From the NCBI GenBank assembly GCA_944739405.2, contig OX123186.2, positions 90,127,034 through 90,191,033 of the forward strand: a stretch of 64,000 nt of DNA, read 5' to 3'. The notes beneath the pieces are model-generated. The model did no database searches. It worked only from the letters and a program-made list of their open reading frames with translations, and was not told where the DNA came from. Shown here piece after piece: positions 31,786 to 43,789 of this stretch; within the stretch, counting starts at the first letter, position 1, and the number at the start of each line of letters is the position of its first letter. Made by a program: the position numbers and the translations under genes. The DNA comes from Euclidia mi (lineage: Eukaryota; Arthropoda; Insecta; Lepidoptera; Erebidae).

Positions 31786-34185
31786 CATTATTTGCTGTTC
31801 TTGCCATATTCAATATGGCGGTTTATTGGATTGTAGCATGATACCTAGAGCGTTCAGAAATTTTACGAGATGAAATGACAGAAGGTAAATAACACAAAGA
31901 TGTAAAATAAAAAAATATAAATAATTAGTTATATCTCAATTGCAGAAGTCCCACTAGGACTACAGTAAAAATAATTGAGAATTATCGTTATGAACCTATC
32001 TAAAGGTACAAAATAGTTCTATATACTGCACAGGTTTTACAGGTCCTGTGCATTTCGGAACGAAATATTCGTTTTGTAATTTTGATGTTAACACTTGACA
32101 GTTATTTAATGACAATGTTTTCATAAAACGTCATTTGCAAATGTCACAATATTCCGCCATGATTGTTGAGATAGACGTAATTATTTTTTCTACATCTTCA
32201 AAACTATTATAAAGTGGGTGGGTGGATGAATGTGATGAACAAGTGAAACGGTATACCCGCTTTCGTTTATTGCGCGCACAACAGCTACCACCGTTTTCAC
32301 TCTCGCACTGTACTCGATCACAACACACTGTACTCACTACGACGCACAGTGTTTTATGAAGACCATTTTTCGGACACCGTCTTTTTATTAAAGAAGCTAA
32401 TAGATATATTCAATAAAAAGAAATATTTCGTATCCCCATTAAGCTAGCATCTCTAGATTTATAGAAAAACTTTTTTGAATATCTTCATATTTTAAAGCGG
32501 ATATTTAGAAAAAAAGATATTCCTCTTAAACTGAGCATGATACGCACTAATAACGTTACAAGCACCGATAGCGCCTCTTTCACTGCACATTTTACAGTTA
32601 AAATGAACCTCATAACTTAACTGGATTCAAATTTAAGCGACATTTTGGATTTTTAGATTTTCTTACTTTTCCCGAAGATTATACCAAATGTGGAAATTAT
32701 ATGTGATTTGGGGACTATGCAATTTATCCAATGTGGCCCTTACAAATGACGCCCTAAAATGTTTAAATATATACACACATATCTTTACATTTTAATAAAG
32801 ATTTGGAAAAACATGTGTGACTTATATTTATGTATTTTTATTGCGTAATAATTCACGAACTTTGATGTTCAAAGCAAATAAAATGAACTCTAGTGTATAG
32901 ACTAGAATTTAAGAAGATAGTCTACGACGGATTTTCAAGTTCTGGTTTTGTCTTACCAACGTTTATCGTAATATTACGTACCATATTAATTGCTACTTAG
33001 TCAAAACGACGCTGCTTATTATTGCTTTCATAATTAAACAATAACGTTCAACTGGCTTAACCTTTCCAAAACAATTATTTCACTACTGATGTCTATATTA
33101 CGTAATGCAATAAAATTTTGTAGGTATGAACATTATTTCATGTAAATTTATAATGTAAAATGTAATAAACTGCGTATCAAGTGGTTACTTTTAAAAGCGA
33201 AGGCTACACTGGCAATGGGTGGCTAGCTAGGCTTTCAGGGACTTTATATCTTTTGCGCCACCACCGCCTGGCGTGGCTCGCATCATATTTTCTGGCTTCC
33301 GCCCGCTCGCCAGCTCTCGGGGTAAACTTCGTTTAAATAAGAAACAATTTTATTTACTTAACACAACACTAAACTATGAAACCTTGTTAATTTTATTGAC
33401 GCTCATCGTTATTATATTCTTGGTGATTTTTTTCCGTGTGTGTGTTGTTCAATAGGTTTCGCAGAAAAAAACTGCAGTATTTATATCAACAGTATAACTG
33501 ATTTTTGAGACAAGCTTTTATGTTCATTATTTGTGTAGTACCATTTTACATAAATAGATGGTTATGTATAATTAGAATAGTTCTTTAAGAAGATACCAAT
33601 ACCAAGCTATAGTAAAAGAGACGATAAACAGAGAATGAATTATTTATTTAATTTTATACTGTAGACCGTATTAGGCCATCCTCGCATTCGGCGTGTGCGT
33701 TCCTCGAGAGGACGCCCGGCGTGTGCCTAGCGTGCGCTCGGCGTTTACTCTGACTCTGTAGTACAAAGTGAATGCCGGGCGTACGCTGAACGCACGCTCG
33801 CGGAGCACGCATGCCTAATATGAGCCAGGCCTTCGAATTCAAATGCAAATCACAAGGCCAAACATTGCATCTCACTGATATTATCGTATAAGGTACTATG
33901 ATTGTATGTTCAACAACCAGTAAGCAATAAATAATGAAAATACCTGCTTTATTTTTATCAATATCCCATTTCCTATCCTTTTAATAATAATTAACCAAAG
34001 CCCTCAACAGCAATAGGACTATTGATAATGGTGACTCATTATATAAGCACCCAGCAAATCAAAAATGCATGTTGTACTGTACTGCACAAAATCCCATTAA
34101 CACAATTCTTCGTTTTCTTTCTTTTCCTTCCAATCTTTGGTTCAGTTGCTTCATTTAAATAAAGTTTTACTTCTGCTTATTCCAG
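31786..34185. other. long non-coding stretch before exon 5
   Basis: Mostly AT-rich. A GC-rich patch at about 33660-33830 contains 'gcgtgtgc' and 'gtgcgctcggcg' style words in partly inverted order ('taggccatcctcgc' and 'gcatgcctaat'), a possible MITE. The 32131-32337 minus-strand frame has several cysteines but no recognised domain. The end is the pyrimidine tract 'ttacttctgcttattccag'. Confidence 0.35.
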
Positions 34186-34397
34186 AACCACTCTTTGCAA
34201 ATACCTCTAGAGGTGCCCGCGTCATCATTTTGAACACCTACAAGTTCTTCAAGCACATCAAGAAAGGCTCCAAATTGCGATGGTACTGCAGCGAGCAACA
34301 GAGCGGCTGCAAAGCAATGCTTTATACAATAGAGGATCAGATCGTTTCTGTGAAGGATAGCCACAACCATCCTCCACCGCCGAACCTTCATTTATAA
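34186..34397 (+). CDS. mod(mdg4): alternative terminal exon, FLYWCH zinc finger 5
   Basis: The acceptor AG is at 34184-34185, after a strong pyrimidine tract. Entry is phase 1, with about 69 residues to TAA at 34395-34397. Order: FANTSRGARVI, TYKFFKH, KLRWYC-x6-C, MLYTIEDQIV, and the terminal H-x-H (SHNH), then a proline-rich PPPP tail. All ligands are present. AATAAA at 34456-34461 gives a short 3' UTR of about 60 bp. It is the first exon after the 21-kb transposon block. Confidence 0.8.
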
Positions 34398-35049
34398 TCA
34401 CACAATCATGACACATTTGGTTTATACATAAACTAAAGAGAATTGACTATTGAAAATAAACTTTTGCTTTTCTAAATAAATACGTTTATTAAAATGTTTA
34501 TCCTTTCTAAAACAGGTGTAGAATTTTACCGAATTTTGGCTGTAGTAAATTCAATCACCACTGAAACTAGCCTTCTGAAGAAAAGGAATGGATTTTCGTT
34601 TAAAAAGATAGTAAATTCTTCTCAGCTGTTTTGTCTTCGCATGCGCACATTTTTAAATTATATCAGTCGATACGTAGGTAGAATCATTTATTTATTTTAT
34701 AATAACTTAAATATTTCAAGCAACTTAAGTATGTCCTAAAATTAAAATAAGTATAAAGAAAAAGTAACTAGTTCTAAAAATTAGTATTTTAAGAACTAGT
34801 ACAAAGAAATATATACAGAACTTACAAATAAATAAATAGTTTTCATGAATATTCATGTTTTGTATCTGATTTATCTCATTTGCACACTTTTTAGTTTTAC
34901 TAATTTTCACGTCAAATATGAATCTCTAGTAGCCAAATCCAGGGACAGATGAAATATTGAAACCGGCGTAAATCGAGCCCGCATTCCTGTTATGCGTGTT
35001 ATTTAGTTGATATATATTATATCGAATAAAAAGATATATCTATATCATA
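34398..35049. other. spacer between exons 5 and 6
   Basis: AT-rich. A word shared with 5734-5750 ('gtagccaaatcca') lies near 34930 and suggests the same small repeat. No gene. Confidence 0.35.
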
Positions 35050-35113
35050 ACTGACGAAGTGTGGATGTGTAATACTCCTCTGCCTACCCTTTTAGGAATA
35101 AAGGCATGAAGTT
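35050..35113 (+). mobile_element. 3' end of a second-family SINE abutting exon 6
   Basis: 'ctctgcctaccctttta' and 'aaaggcatgaagttatgtt' match the 3' end of the 4090 and 11178 SINEs. The SINE tail ends about 28 bp before the splice acceptor of exon 6, so part of the present polypyrimidine and branch region may lie in or next to SINE-derived sequence. Confidence 0.6.
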
Positions 35114-35141
35114 ATGTTATGTAAGAAATATCATTTTCTAG

Positions 35142-35350
35142 GAGCAATGTTCGCGGAGACTTCGAGAGGAGCTCGCGTGATTGTTCTAAACGGCTATAAA
35201 TTTCGCAAACACAGATCGCAAGGAAGCAAAGTGCGATGGTACTGCTGCCATCATGACAGGGGTTGCAAGGCCGTGATCTTCACAATTGAAGATAAGATCG
35301 TAGTAATCAAAGATGAGCACAATCATTCTCCTGCTGGAATTTACAGTTAA
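35142..35350 (+). CDS. mod(mdg4): alternative terminal exon, FLYWCH zinc finger 6
   Basis: The acceptor is 'atatcattttctag' (AG at 35140-35141), phase 1. About 68 residues stop at TAA 35348-35350. Order: FAETSRGARVI, NGYKFRKH, KVRWYC-x6-C with a CCHHDRGC tract, FTIEDKIV, then DEHNHSPAG. All four zinc ligands are intact, with an extra Cys beside the first ligand. The acceptor lies just after a SINE end. Confidence 0.8.
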
Positions 35351-35808
35351 CATTGGGTTTCAAACTATGGCCTACGAATTTTATCGCGATGTAGATTTAA
35401 ACCGAATGATTTAAAAACTGAATTTTTTATTATTACTAGTTTATTATTACTAGTATCAGTTTTTTAACAGGAACCATGATCACGGCAGACTGAGGTCTTT
35501 GTCTTGAATTTAAAAGTTATATCAAAGTACCCGACCATTGTTTAACTAACTATTGGTGTTACTATATACGCAGAATGTGCTCACGGGGTGTCTTGATGTC
35601 TTCTGGTGTCTTTGGTTTTCTCCTCCTCCTCTTCTCGCACATCTGCAACAAGGAACCAACCATTATCAGCGATTTGATGCACCAGGTATACTCGCAAAAG
35701 AACACCGTTTTATTCCAAGGATGATCCGTGTAGCTATTGAAATTAAAAACATCCTAATTTCAATAGGGAAGATTCTATAACATCTCTTCGTAAACCGTAG
35801 TTTGAGTT
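35351..35808. other. spacer after exon 6
   Basis: AT-rich at first, with a duplicated 'ttattactag' word near 35432-35456. No gene. The 35553 open frame has no domain. Confidence 0.35.
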
Positions 35809-35813
35809 CAATG

Positions 35814-36360
35814 TGTAACATTCGCGTAAACCCAAGTGGTAGCGCCATCTACCTTCCTATCTATAACTAATCGCATCAACATCAATCGTTCCACGTACAA
35901 GTGCGAGCGATACTGTATTTCCGTCCCTCTCTATCCCACTCCCTGGAAGAGGCACTGCCTTTCGCGGATTGGTTGCTGCGATCGTCGACGCGAGTGACAG
36001 TCCAGAACTTTCAAGAACATTCGATTCGCGATACGCGTCCGCTATACCGCATCACCGCGCCTTCGATATTCAGAATAAAACCGCTCGCAAGTGGAAGTGA
36101 CTGTGTAGTGAAGTGAAAACAAGCAGCTGCATCACGAAACCACCAGGAGACTGCCCTTCGGAAACGAAGAAGATTGCCGTATAAGGTAAGTGCCCTCCAT
36201 CCTTGAAATATCCTATACCCACTCACAATCACCTCTTCCCGTATCCACTCCTAGGCGGCTAAAACCCGCTATCCTTTGAATACAGTCCATTCCATTAATC
36301 CTTCCCAAGTCGCCTATAACCTAATCGGTTTCGGTGTATCGCCGAACCACCAAGAATATA
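35814..36360 (+). mobile_element. probable solo LTR, with promoter-like and splice-donor-like features
   Basis: The segment starts 'tgtaacattcgcgtaaac' and 'gtggtagcgccatctacc', wording I associate with lepidopteran BEL/Pao LTRs. It is bounded by a 5-bp repeat 'caatg' (35809-35813 and 36361-36365). It is GC-richer than its surroundings and contains an ATAAAA box near 36077 and a strong donor, 'aaggtaagt', near 36184. The last two bases are TA, not the usual CA. Alternatively it is a host promoter with a non-coding first exon upstream of FLYWCH exon 7. Confidence 0.5.
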
Positions 36361-36724
36361 CAATGTTACCATTTGGTTTCTAAAAACTGAGTGCCACCAT
36401 CCAGTTTTACTACCTCTGTATAGGCATTATCGGATAGATAAAAATTCACGATATTTTTATGATGTTATGTGACAGTAAATTTATCTGTCAGTCTATGGTT
36501 AACTGGCCCTAACTGATGAATTTGTTTATAACAAGAGGCGTATGGGCGCTCACCCATTTTTCTTGGAATAAGTTACCTACACCTACCTCCTCATATGCGG
36601 TACCGTAGCCAAATACAAACACTATGACAAACAAAGTTATTTTTCTGGCGCAAATACGATGGTGGTATTTTGACTAGGTGGAAATAAAGACTTCTGGTAA
36701 TGAGTACGTTAAGTGGATACCTCT
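36361..36724. other. spacer, non-coding
   Basis: No gene is seen. Confidence 0.35.
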
Positions 36725-36940
36725 TTATCGTCATCAGCCTTATTTATAAACCGTTCCACTGCAGGGTACAGGCTTTTCTTACTATAAGGTGGGTAAGGTC
36801 TTAGTGAACCACGCAGACCAAGGAGGCAGAAGCAGGTTCATTGATTTTAATGCCTTACGCGAACTCTACGAAGTATACTCTCAGACATGTAGGTTCCCTC
36901 ACGATGTTACTCTTCACCGTTTATCAAGCGATCGGTTAAG
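36725..36940 (+). repeat. dispersed repeat R3, just upstream of exon 7
   Basis: It shares 'ctcagacatgtaggt', 'cctcacgatg' and 'ttcaccgttt' with the R3 copies at 4380 and 63780. It ends about 45 bp before the exon 7 acceptor. The open frame that starts at 36789 runs through this repeat into the exon only by chance. Confidence 0.55.
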
Positions 36941-36984
36941 ATCATCAAACATTTCATATTATAATACAGCTTCTTATCTTTCAG

Positions 36985-37193
36985 TGCCTATTTTCGTACA
37001 GACTTCTAGAGGTGCACGCGTATTAATTTGGAATGGCAACAAATTCTTCAAGCACATGCAGTTTGGACTAAAAGTGCGGTGGTACTGCAGTCATCACAAG
37101 AAAGGCTGTAGGGCTGTGATTTTCACATGCGACGATCAGTTAATCAATGTCAAAAACAATCATAATCATTATGCTCCAGGGCATTTCAACTGA
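36985..37193 (+). CDS. mod(mdg4): alternative terminal exon, FLYWCH zinc finger 7
   Basis: The acceptor is 'cttcttatctttcag' (AG at 36983-36984), phase 1. About 68 residues end at TGA 37191-37193. Order: FVQTSRGARVL, NGNKFFKH (Asn replaces the usual Tyr of GYKF), KVRWYC-x6-C (SHHKKG), FTCDDQLI, then NNHNHYAPG. All zinc ligands are present. AATAAA at 37246-37251 lies about 55 bp after the stop. It and exon 8 share the NGNK or KGNK variant, so the pair probably arose by local duplication. Confidence 0.8.
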
Positions 37194-37488
37194 CTTTTCC
37201 AAAAGCCGGATGAGATTATATTTAGTTGTTTTATAAGCCGATTTCAATAAAGCTTCCTTCTTTTTCACCTCTTTTGATGTAGGTATATATCTTGACTAGT
37301 CAAAGACTTCTAAGCCATTTTTTTATTCTTCTGTTATTTAAATCGGTAAATATGTATATTTCTCAGGTGGTCCCATTAATAATATCTAGCACATAAGCAT
37401 ACCGGTTCAGAGTTGGTTACTATTAATTGCCACTTATACATATAAAGTGTCCGTTGAACCTTAGTTTGAACTTTCGCGATTTGTATAC
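37194..37488. other. 3' flank of exon 7
   Basis: It holds the AATAAA at 37246 and otherwise no recognisable feature. Confidence 0.4.
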
Positions 37489-37923
37489 ATCATAGAAATT
37501 AATTTAGCGGGTCTTAATCGCGTTAATTTAACTTATTTAAGGTATACATTTTTTTTACATTTTTACGTGAAGCGGTAGAAATCAAGAAATATAACAATTT
37601 CAACCGGGAGGATGGATATAGATGATCGGCTACTTGGAATCCAGTCATCAGCAAGTGTAAACACCGCCGTAGTGATAAATCTCAACAGTGTGTAGACGTC
37701 ATTAGTGTAGTGTGTCGGAGCACCGACATTGCGAACTTAAATAAAGACCAAGTGAGGGTAGGTGCTGAAACCCGCACTTCCACAAGACGTCGCTGAGCTC
37801 TCATCAGTCTCTCCGCGACCACGCTCGGTGCAAGACGAGCGAAACGTCGGTAACAAATAGGTATTTATACCTTAAATAAGTTAAATTAACGCGATTATGA
37901 CCCGCTAAATTAATTTCTATGAT
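37489..37923. mobile_element. 435-bp MITE with ~58-bp TIRs
   Basis: The left arm 'atcatagaaattaattt', 'agcgggtcttaatcgcg', 'ttaatttaacttatttaa' recurs inverted at 37866-37923 with one or two mismatches. The core contains 'cgagcgaaacgtcggtaa'. It is non-coding. A related fragment lies at 45270-45345. The superfamily is not determined. Confidence 0.85.
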
Positions 37924-38552
37924 ACTTAGTTTGAAGTCTGTTAGTGCAGCTTTACTGCGTATACATTTTTATCAGTATTTTGTTGTCTAGTGTGATATGT
38001 TGATGACTTATGTATTAACGAAAAATGTCATTTAATGTCGTATAAACATGGCTTGAATAATTGTGACTATGGCCATAAAATTAAATACTGTATAAATATT
38101 TAATTACAAATGCTTTCGCCATTGTGATTTAATTTTGTGTCCTATTTTTTATATTTTAATTATAGAACCTTTAAAAAGACAGATATTCGTTTAATTTCAA
38201 TGCTTAGCCATGTTTTCAACGTTTATGTTTAATTTTTTCATCACTTTATTTAATGAATATTATCTTCTTGGTATTATATATAACACTGATTGTTGTCTGA
38301 AATATTTTTGTTTTCGTTTGGATGAAAATAACTTTTTTATTCTGTAGAACTATATAGGTATAACACAATAACGAATCATGTCTTGTTTCATAAATCATTT
38401 TATAAACTTTCCACTTGCTTTAATTGTACGTTTTATCCTTTTTAACTTTTTCTCATCTATTTGTATGAAAGGATATGATATGTTATGTATCTTAGATCAT
38501 ATCATTTGCTAACTTATCTTCAATAAAAATATTAAAAGCATCAAATTTTCAG
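37924..38552. other. spacer before exon 8
   Basis: AT-rich, no gene. It ends 'gcatcaaattttcag', the acceptor of exon 8. Confidence 0.35.
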
Positions 38553-38758
38553 AGCCTACTTTTGTACAGACTTCTAGAGGAGCTCGCGTACTAATTTTGA
38601 AAGGCAACAAATTTTTCAAGCACAAAACTCGAGGGTTCAAAGTTAGATGGTATTGCAGTCAGCATACCATTGGCTGCAAAGCCGTTATCTTCACTGTTGA
38701 AGACCAGGTGCTCATTATCAAAGACAATCACAACCATCCACCTTCGGGGACTTGTTGA
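38553..38758 (+). CDS. mod(mdg4): alternative terminal exon, FLYWCH zinc finger 8
   Basis: It has no in-frame ATG. It is recognised from the acceptor (AG at 38551-38552), phase-1 entry and the encoded module: EPTFVQTSRGARVL, KGNKFFKH, KVRWYC-x6-C (SQHTIG), FTVEDQVL, DNHNHPPSG, with TGA at 38756-38758. About 67 residues, with all ligands intact. It is closest to exon 7 in the first half (shared VQTSRGARVLI and GNKFFKH). Confidence 0.8.
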
Positions 38759-39360
38759 TGAGAAGTACTTTCTGCAGACTGATGCGAAATTCTTTGGTTT
38801 TATATTATCAGTATTTTTAGTTGTATTGTAATAGTGAGTTACCACATCATTACGGCTATTGTGAACATATATAAATATTGCTTGTTAATAATGTAGCTTA
38901 CCAAATGACTGTATTTTTAGTTGTATTTTTTTAATTTACAAGTAGAAACTTTTGCAACTTTTACTGTATTTTGAAATTCCTTACCTGGTTCTCCTCTCAA
39001 ACAAAATTAATATAAGTCTATACCCGCAGTTGTTGTTTAAGTGTTGTGTTGAAGAATGTTGTTAATTGTGTTGAAAATGATTTTAGAGAGAGGTATAAAT
39101 CATCTTATGGTTTACTCAATTATCCGGGAATTTCCCAGGGAAGACAATTTTAGTGATTTTGCTTGCTGTTATAAGACAGTAGAAATAAGAAAGTGAGCTC
39201 ATGATACCATAGATCTGGTGAAACCGTTGCTAGTAGAAGAACCGTTAGTTTATACAAAAAAGATCCTTATTCTTTAAATATAACGAGCATACAAGAACAG
39301 ATCAGCAGTAATTATTCTACATAGTACCATTTACATTATCTGTATTTTTTTCTTCCCCAG
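38759..39360. other. spacer between exons 8 and 9
   Basis: No gene is seen. It ends in the strong acceptor 'tttttttcttccccag'. Confidence 0.35.
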
Positions 39361-39571
39361 GACCGATTTTTACTCACACAGCTAGAGGTGCTCTGGTTAT
39401 TGATCTTAATGGATATAAATTCTTCAAGCATGTCGTCAAAGGGCTTAAAGTGAGATGGTTCTGTAGTGGTCAACCTGTGTAGGATGTAAGGCAGTGTTAT
39501 ATACTGTGGAAAATGAAATAGTTTCTGCGAAACATGAACACAATCATCCGCCACCGAAAAATATACATTAA
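39361..39571 (+). pseudogene. mod(mdg4): FLYWCH terminal exon 9, frameshifted between the two cysteines
   Basis: It has a good acceptor (AG at 39359-39360) and phase-1 entry. The first half is normal (GPIFTHTARGALV, NGYKFFKH, KVRWFC). After SGQPV the frame meets TAG at 39480-39482, where the following bases need a 2-nt shift to give GCKAVLYTVENE, EHNHPPP and a TAA at 39569-39571. The second Cys and both His are thus out of frame. The indel sits in 'cctgtgtaggatgt' (39474-39487). AATAAA at 39705 is still present. It could be a recent loss or an assembly error. Confidence 0.75.
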
Positions 39572-39788
39572 ACAAATTTGATATTTTGTTTTTTTCTTCA
39601 CTGTAGAAATGTGACACCAAATTATTCTTTAAGACTTTTCAGTAAACAATTTGTAATGAGTTTTCTTTTTTTATAGTATATTACAACGCGCTTAAGACCC
39701 GTTAAATAAAATGTGTGGCTTATTTTGTGTTCTGTTTATTTGTCCTATACTGAACCAATATGAAATTATCTTAAAATTATTTAATTAA
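39572..39788. other. 3' flank of exon 9
   Basis: It holds AATAAA at 39705-39710. Otherwise non-coding. Confidence 0.4.
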
Positions 39789-39918
39789 AAACTACCCACT
39801 AACACGTTCATTGCCAATCACGTGATATCGCGTGTACTGGCCCGTTTCAAGATAGCCGTTCACGCGATATCGCGTGGCCAGTGCAAACAAGTTTCTAGGC
39901 GCTGCATTTTAGTGGCCA
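39789..39918 (+). repeat. subterminal palindromes of a piggyBac-like element
   Basis: The near-palindromes 'cacgtgatatcgcgtg' and 'cacgcgatatcgcgtg' lie about 40 bp apart (39819-39877), 40-100 bp before the transposase frame. The element probably starts at 'cccactaacacgttc' after a TTAA-like context. The right end is not identified. Confidence 0.55.
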
Positions 39919-41673
39919 TAATGTGCAACAAAATGCAAAAAAGCGACTAAAAACTACGGAATTAGAAGAACTGTTACTGGAGTCGGACGATGATAATTTT
40001 GCAGGGAGCGATATTGATGATAATGATTACAGTTTTGGGGACAGTGAAAGTGACTTGGAATCTGAAGAAGACGAAGTTTTACCGCCACCTCCAGCGCCTG
40101 TGCTACTGCCTAGCCAGCCGTCGTGCTCAGCTTCTACGACAAGTTGGGCTACCGAATTTAGTTCGATGAGAAATATACCATTTACACGAATAAATGAATT
40201 ACTTGTGCCAGCGTCAAATAATCCGAGGTATTATTTTGATTTATTTATCAATAAAAGCTACATACAAAAAATCTTCGAATGCTCCCATCAGGCACAGTCT
40301 CGTATTTCGAAGTGACAACTAGGACTAACGAAGGGCTATTATTACATACTAGCACATCGAAAATGAATCGCCTCGTAGATCACTGGCAAGTTCACCGATT
40401 ATAAAAAATCATCATTACATGTCGATAAATCGATTTCAACTCATACCAAGGTGCCTTCATTTTGTTGATGTAGATAATGACACTGATCGAATGAGTAAAT
40501 GCAAGCTAGTTATTGACAATTTCAACAATATAATGAAGACCGTTTACTACCCGGGAAAGAATTTGTCGTTAGATGAATCGATGATGCTCTGGCGTGGTCG
40601 ACTTATTTTCCGCCAGTACATATAGGGTAAGAGACATAAGTACACGGTATAAAATTATACGTACTTGTAAAACCAAATGGGACTATTTTGAAATGTCATG
40701 TCTTTGCCAGTACTCTGGATGAAACCGCTGGCTAAGGCCACACACAAAAGTTGTTGAAAATTATTGGAAGAGAAATTGAATGTTAGCCATGCAGTTTACA
40801 GGGATAATTTTTACAATAGTTATGATTTAACGGTCAAATTATTGGATAATAAAAATACGTATTGTACTGGTTCGTTGAATAAAAAAGCAAAGTAAATCCA
40901 CCTAGTGTAATAGCCAAGAAAATAAAAAAGGGGAAAGTATATCTCAATGACGTAACGGAGTTCACATTGGCAAGTGGAAAGACAAAAGGGAAATAAAACC
41001 TGCGGCTATAATTAATTATAATAAAAATATGTGTGGCGTCGACCTCCAAGATCAGATGCTGAGTTATTATGCCTGTGAAAGGAAGAGATTGCGTTGGTAT
41101 ATCAAAATACAGCAAAACCTGGTTAAACGGGACCTGAATAAGTGAGAAACTTCTATTATTGAGAACTATAATGAGGTCCCGGCACTTTTCACCGAATTAC
41201 CTCTGTTAATGGGACTTTTTGAACCTGATTTCTTTTCATTATTTTCGATGTTTACCTCTATAATTGGGACTCTGGTGCTCAATTTCCTGTAAAATTTGCA
41301 CATCAGAAATGGTAGTATACAGTGATCTTAAAATATATTTTGTAACAACTAAATATATTACGCAAATAAACGATTTCAATTTTAATTTGACAGATACGAG
41401 CATGACGCGGTATGATTTTAGAGAAATGATTATTGAATCTTATTTACCCGAGTTACCATCACAGTCAAATCCCACGCAGAAGAGACGTGGATACCAACAC
41501 AAGCTGACGAAAATCGAAAATCTGACACCACGATGTCTAAGCACCACTGGCAAGACAGTAAACAGGACGGCCAGAAAGGACTGCAGAAATTGCTACAAAA
41601 ATAAAAAAAAGGATAAACACTATCTTCGAATGCAAAGACTGCACTGGCTCGCCGCCATTGTGTATGGATTGTT
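39919..41673 (+). pseudogene. piggyBac-like transposase, decayed
   Basis: The pieces follow the order of a PGBD-type transposase. First comes an acidic N-terminus (ESDDDNFAGSDIDDND, 39923-40315). Then comes a core with LDESMMLWRGRL (40419-40625), which includes an aspartate of the DDE-type site. A downstream stretch has frame changes (40630-41120), and the C-terminal piece ends in a Cys-rich RKDCRNCYKNKK segment (41400-41640). There are at least four frame breaks and a stop. The Cys-rich tail is cut by TE-A at about 41672. DNA cut-and-paste at TTAA is the family role; this copy is dead. Acidic Glu/Asp clusters near the start are typical of the family. Confidence 0.8.
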
Positions 41674-42192
41674 TTTAGGGTTCCGTACCTAAAAGGTAAA
41701 AAACGGAACCCTATTACTAAGCCTCCGTCTGTCCGTCTGTCTGTCTGTCACCAGGCTGTATCTCATAAACCATGATAGCTAGAAAGCTGAAATTTTCACA
41801 AATTATGTATTTCGGTTGCCGCTATAACAACAAATACTAAAAATAAAAAAAATTAAAATATTAAAATATTAAGGGGGGTCCCATACAAAAAACGTGTATT
41901 TTTTCGTATTTTTTGCTCAAAATTACTAACTGTAACAGGGAGACGCTTTAAATTTTCACAGAATATGTAGTTGTATATTACCCTTCAAAATAAATAATTA
42001 AATTTAAAAAAAGTTAATAATAAAGGGGGGCTACCATACAACAAACGTATTTTTTAAGCAATTTGTTACTCGATCTTAATAAACAGGTAGAAACTTATAA
42101 AATATTTAAGTATACATACAACGAACGTGATTTTCTTTTATAGATGATGGTACGGAACCCTTCGTGTGCGAGTCCGACTCACACTTGCCCAA
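41672..42192 (-). mobile_element. TE-A dispersed repeat, copy 2
   Basis: This is the reverse complement of 16413-17151, starting 'tttttagggttccgtacc' and ending 'cacacttgcccaatt'. It lacks the 80-bp TTAA insert of copy 1 and is shorter overall. It is inserted in the piggyBac-like transposase tail. Confidence 0.78.
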
Positions 42193-42551
42193 TTATTTTA
42201 AATTACATGACTGTACTCGTAAATAATTTTATATTTTATGTATCTTTCTGTACTTTTCAAGTTAGAATATGTAAGCCGTTGGTTTGATATTATATTATAA
42301 TGATTTTGTAATAAAGAAAACAAGTCTGTAAACTTATTTTTTGAATGTTGACTTTTGCCTACTTTGTACCGCACGCGGTCGAAATCTAGTAGCAAATATT
42401 TGATAGTAAAGGCGGTAATGCCATGCCACTGAGGCATATCGCCCAAACTTCCTTTTCTTCTCTTTTTACCCATTTAGATCTGTATTACTGTAGTTTTGTC
42501 TATTAATTATACTGTATCTTGATATAACTTTCTTATTCATTTCAATTTCAG
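42193..42551. other. spacer before exon 10
   Basis: No gene is seen. It ends with 'ttcatttcaatttcag'. Confidence 0.35.
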
Positions 42552-42760
42552 GGCCAACTTTCTTGCATACAGCAAGAGGATCTCGGTTCATATTGTCCAG
42601 AGGCTACAAATTTGTCAAACACAGAGACCAAGGCCTTAAAGTGAGGTGGTATTGTAACCACCACTCGTATGGCTGCAAATCGGTAATCTTTACAGTAGAC
42701 AATGAGTTTGTATCTATAAAGGAGGATCATAACCATGAACCACCGAAAAAGATATTCTAA
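42552..42760 (+). CDS. mod(mdg4): alternative terminal exon, FLYWCH zinc finger 10
   Basis: The acceptor AG is at 42550-42551, phase 1. About 68 residues end at TAA 42758-42760. Order: GPTFLHTARGSRFI, RGYKFVKH, KVRWYC-x6-C (NHHSYG), FTVDNEFV, EDHNHEPPKK. All ligands are intact. The TARG form of the entry motif links it to exons 9 and 11. Confidence 0.8.
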
Positions 42761-43789
42761 GGTCAATTTACAAAGGCTTCCTTGAAAACCAGGCTGCAGT
42801 AAAACAGACTTGTCCTTGACGTTAAGTATTAAACAATATCAAACTGTTTTCATAAAATCAAGCATTTTGTATCAAAAAGACTAGAAGAGGAGACATTTTG
42901 AAGAAGATTAATTTGAATGTTTTTAGTTTGTAATGCCATTTATGTTGGTTGTCTTGATATGATGATTTACTGTTTGCAATGGTATCGATGTATTTTGTAT
43001 AAAGTATTCAACACAACACTTAAACGCAAATAGCAATATGATTGTGCAGACTGTTTGTTACCTAAATTGCAATTAGATGCCATAAAACAGAATCCTGCTT
43101 GACACCAAACAGCATACTAATTTGTACAGCAGCTATGTTGATATAATAACTAAATAAGTAATATAAACAGTAGCACGGTTTAAAATATGATAGCGACACT
43201 AATGTGCGTTTCAAAAACCATTTAAAAGTATTAAACCAACTACAACAACCATTTTTTCAAAAACTACCATTTTTGAAATCGGTGCTAGCCACGAGTACAA
43301 ACACACATTTAAATTTCTTTCTTACCCATCATGCATTTGCCTTTTTTAATGAAACAGGAATTGACAATGAGATTTGGTTTTCTTGTAACGATGTAACTAA
43401 ATATGTATTAATTATTATTAAAGTTGTAGAATGTAGATGTATTAATTAAGGCATTTTATACAACAGTGAAGAAGTAAAGCTCTCACAGTTTTGTATTAAA
43501 CTTAATATTAAATGAGAACTAAAATAAAATTCTTTGCTTTTATTTAATTTTACCTATCAAAACTCATGGAATAATTTTCTTGATTGATCTATCAAAGCAC
43601 AACCAAAAATGGTGGTAAATCCAACTTTGGCCCGCCCGCATTCAACCGCTTCCTATGATCTTACTAGGTTGTCAGTCAATTCTCTAGGAAACCTACCTCT
43701 GTTTCATTTTCCTGCGCATATTTCATATACTCATCATCTGGCGTAAACTTCGTTGTGATCATAAGGCTTCGCCTTGGATGCCGGAGACC
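42761..43789. other. spacer after exon 10
   Basis: AT-rich. The 81-codon frame at 43204-43449 has no recognised domain. Confidence 0.35.

Noticed and set aside
36789..36984. An ATG-led N-terminal extension of exon 7
   Set aside because: The frame passes through the dispersed repeat R3 and the pyrimidine tract. Other exons have no such extension.
43204..43449. An 81-codon gene
   Set aside because: No domain, no start context or neighbour support, and low-complexity composition.
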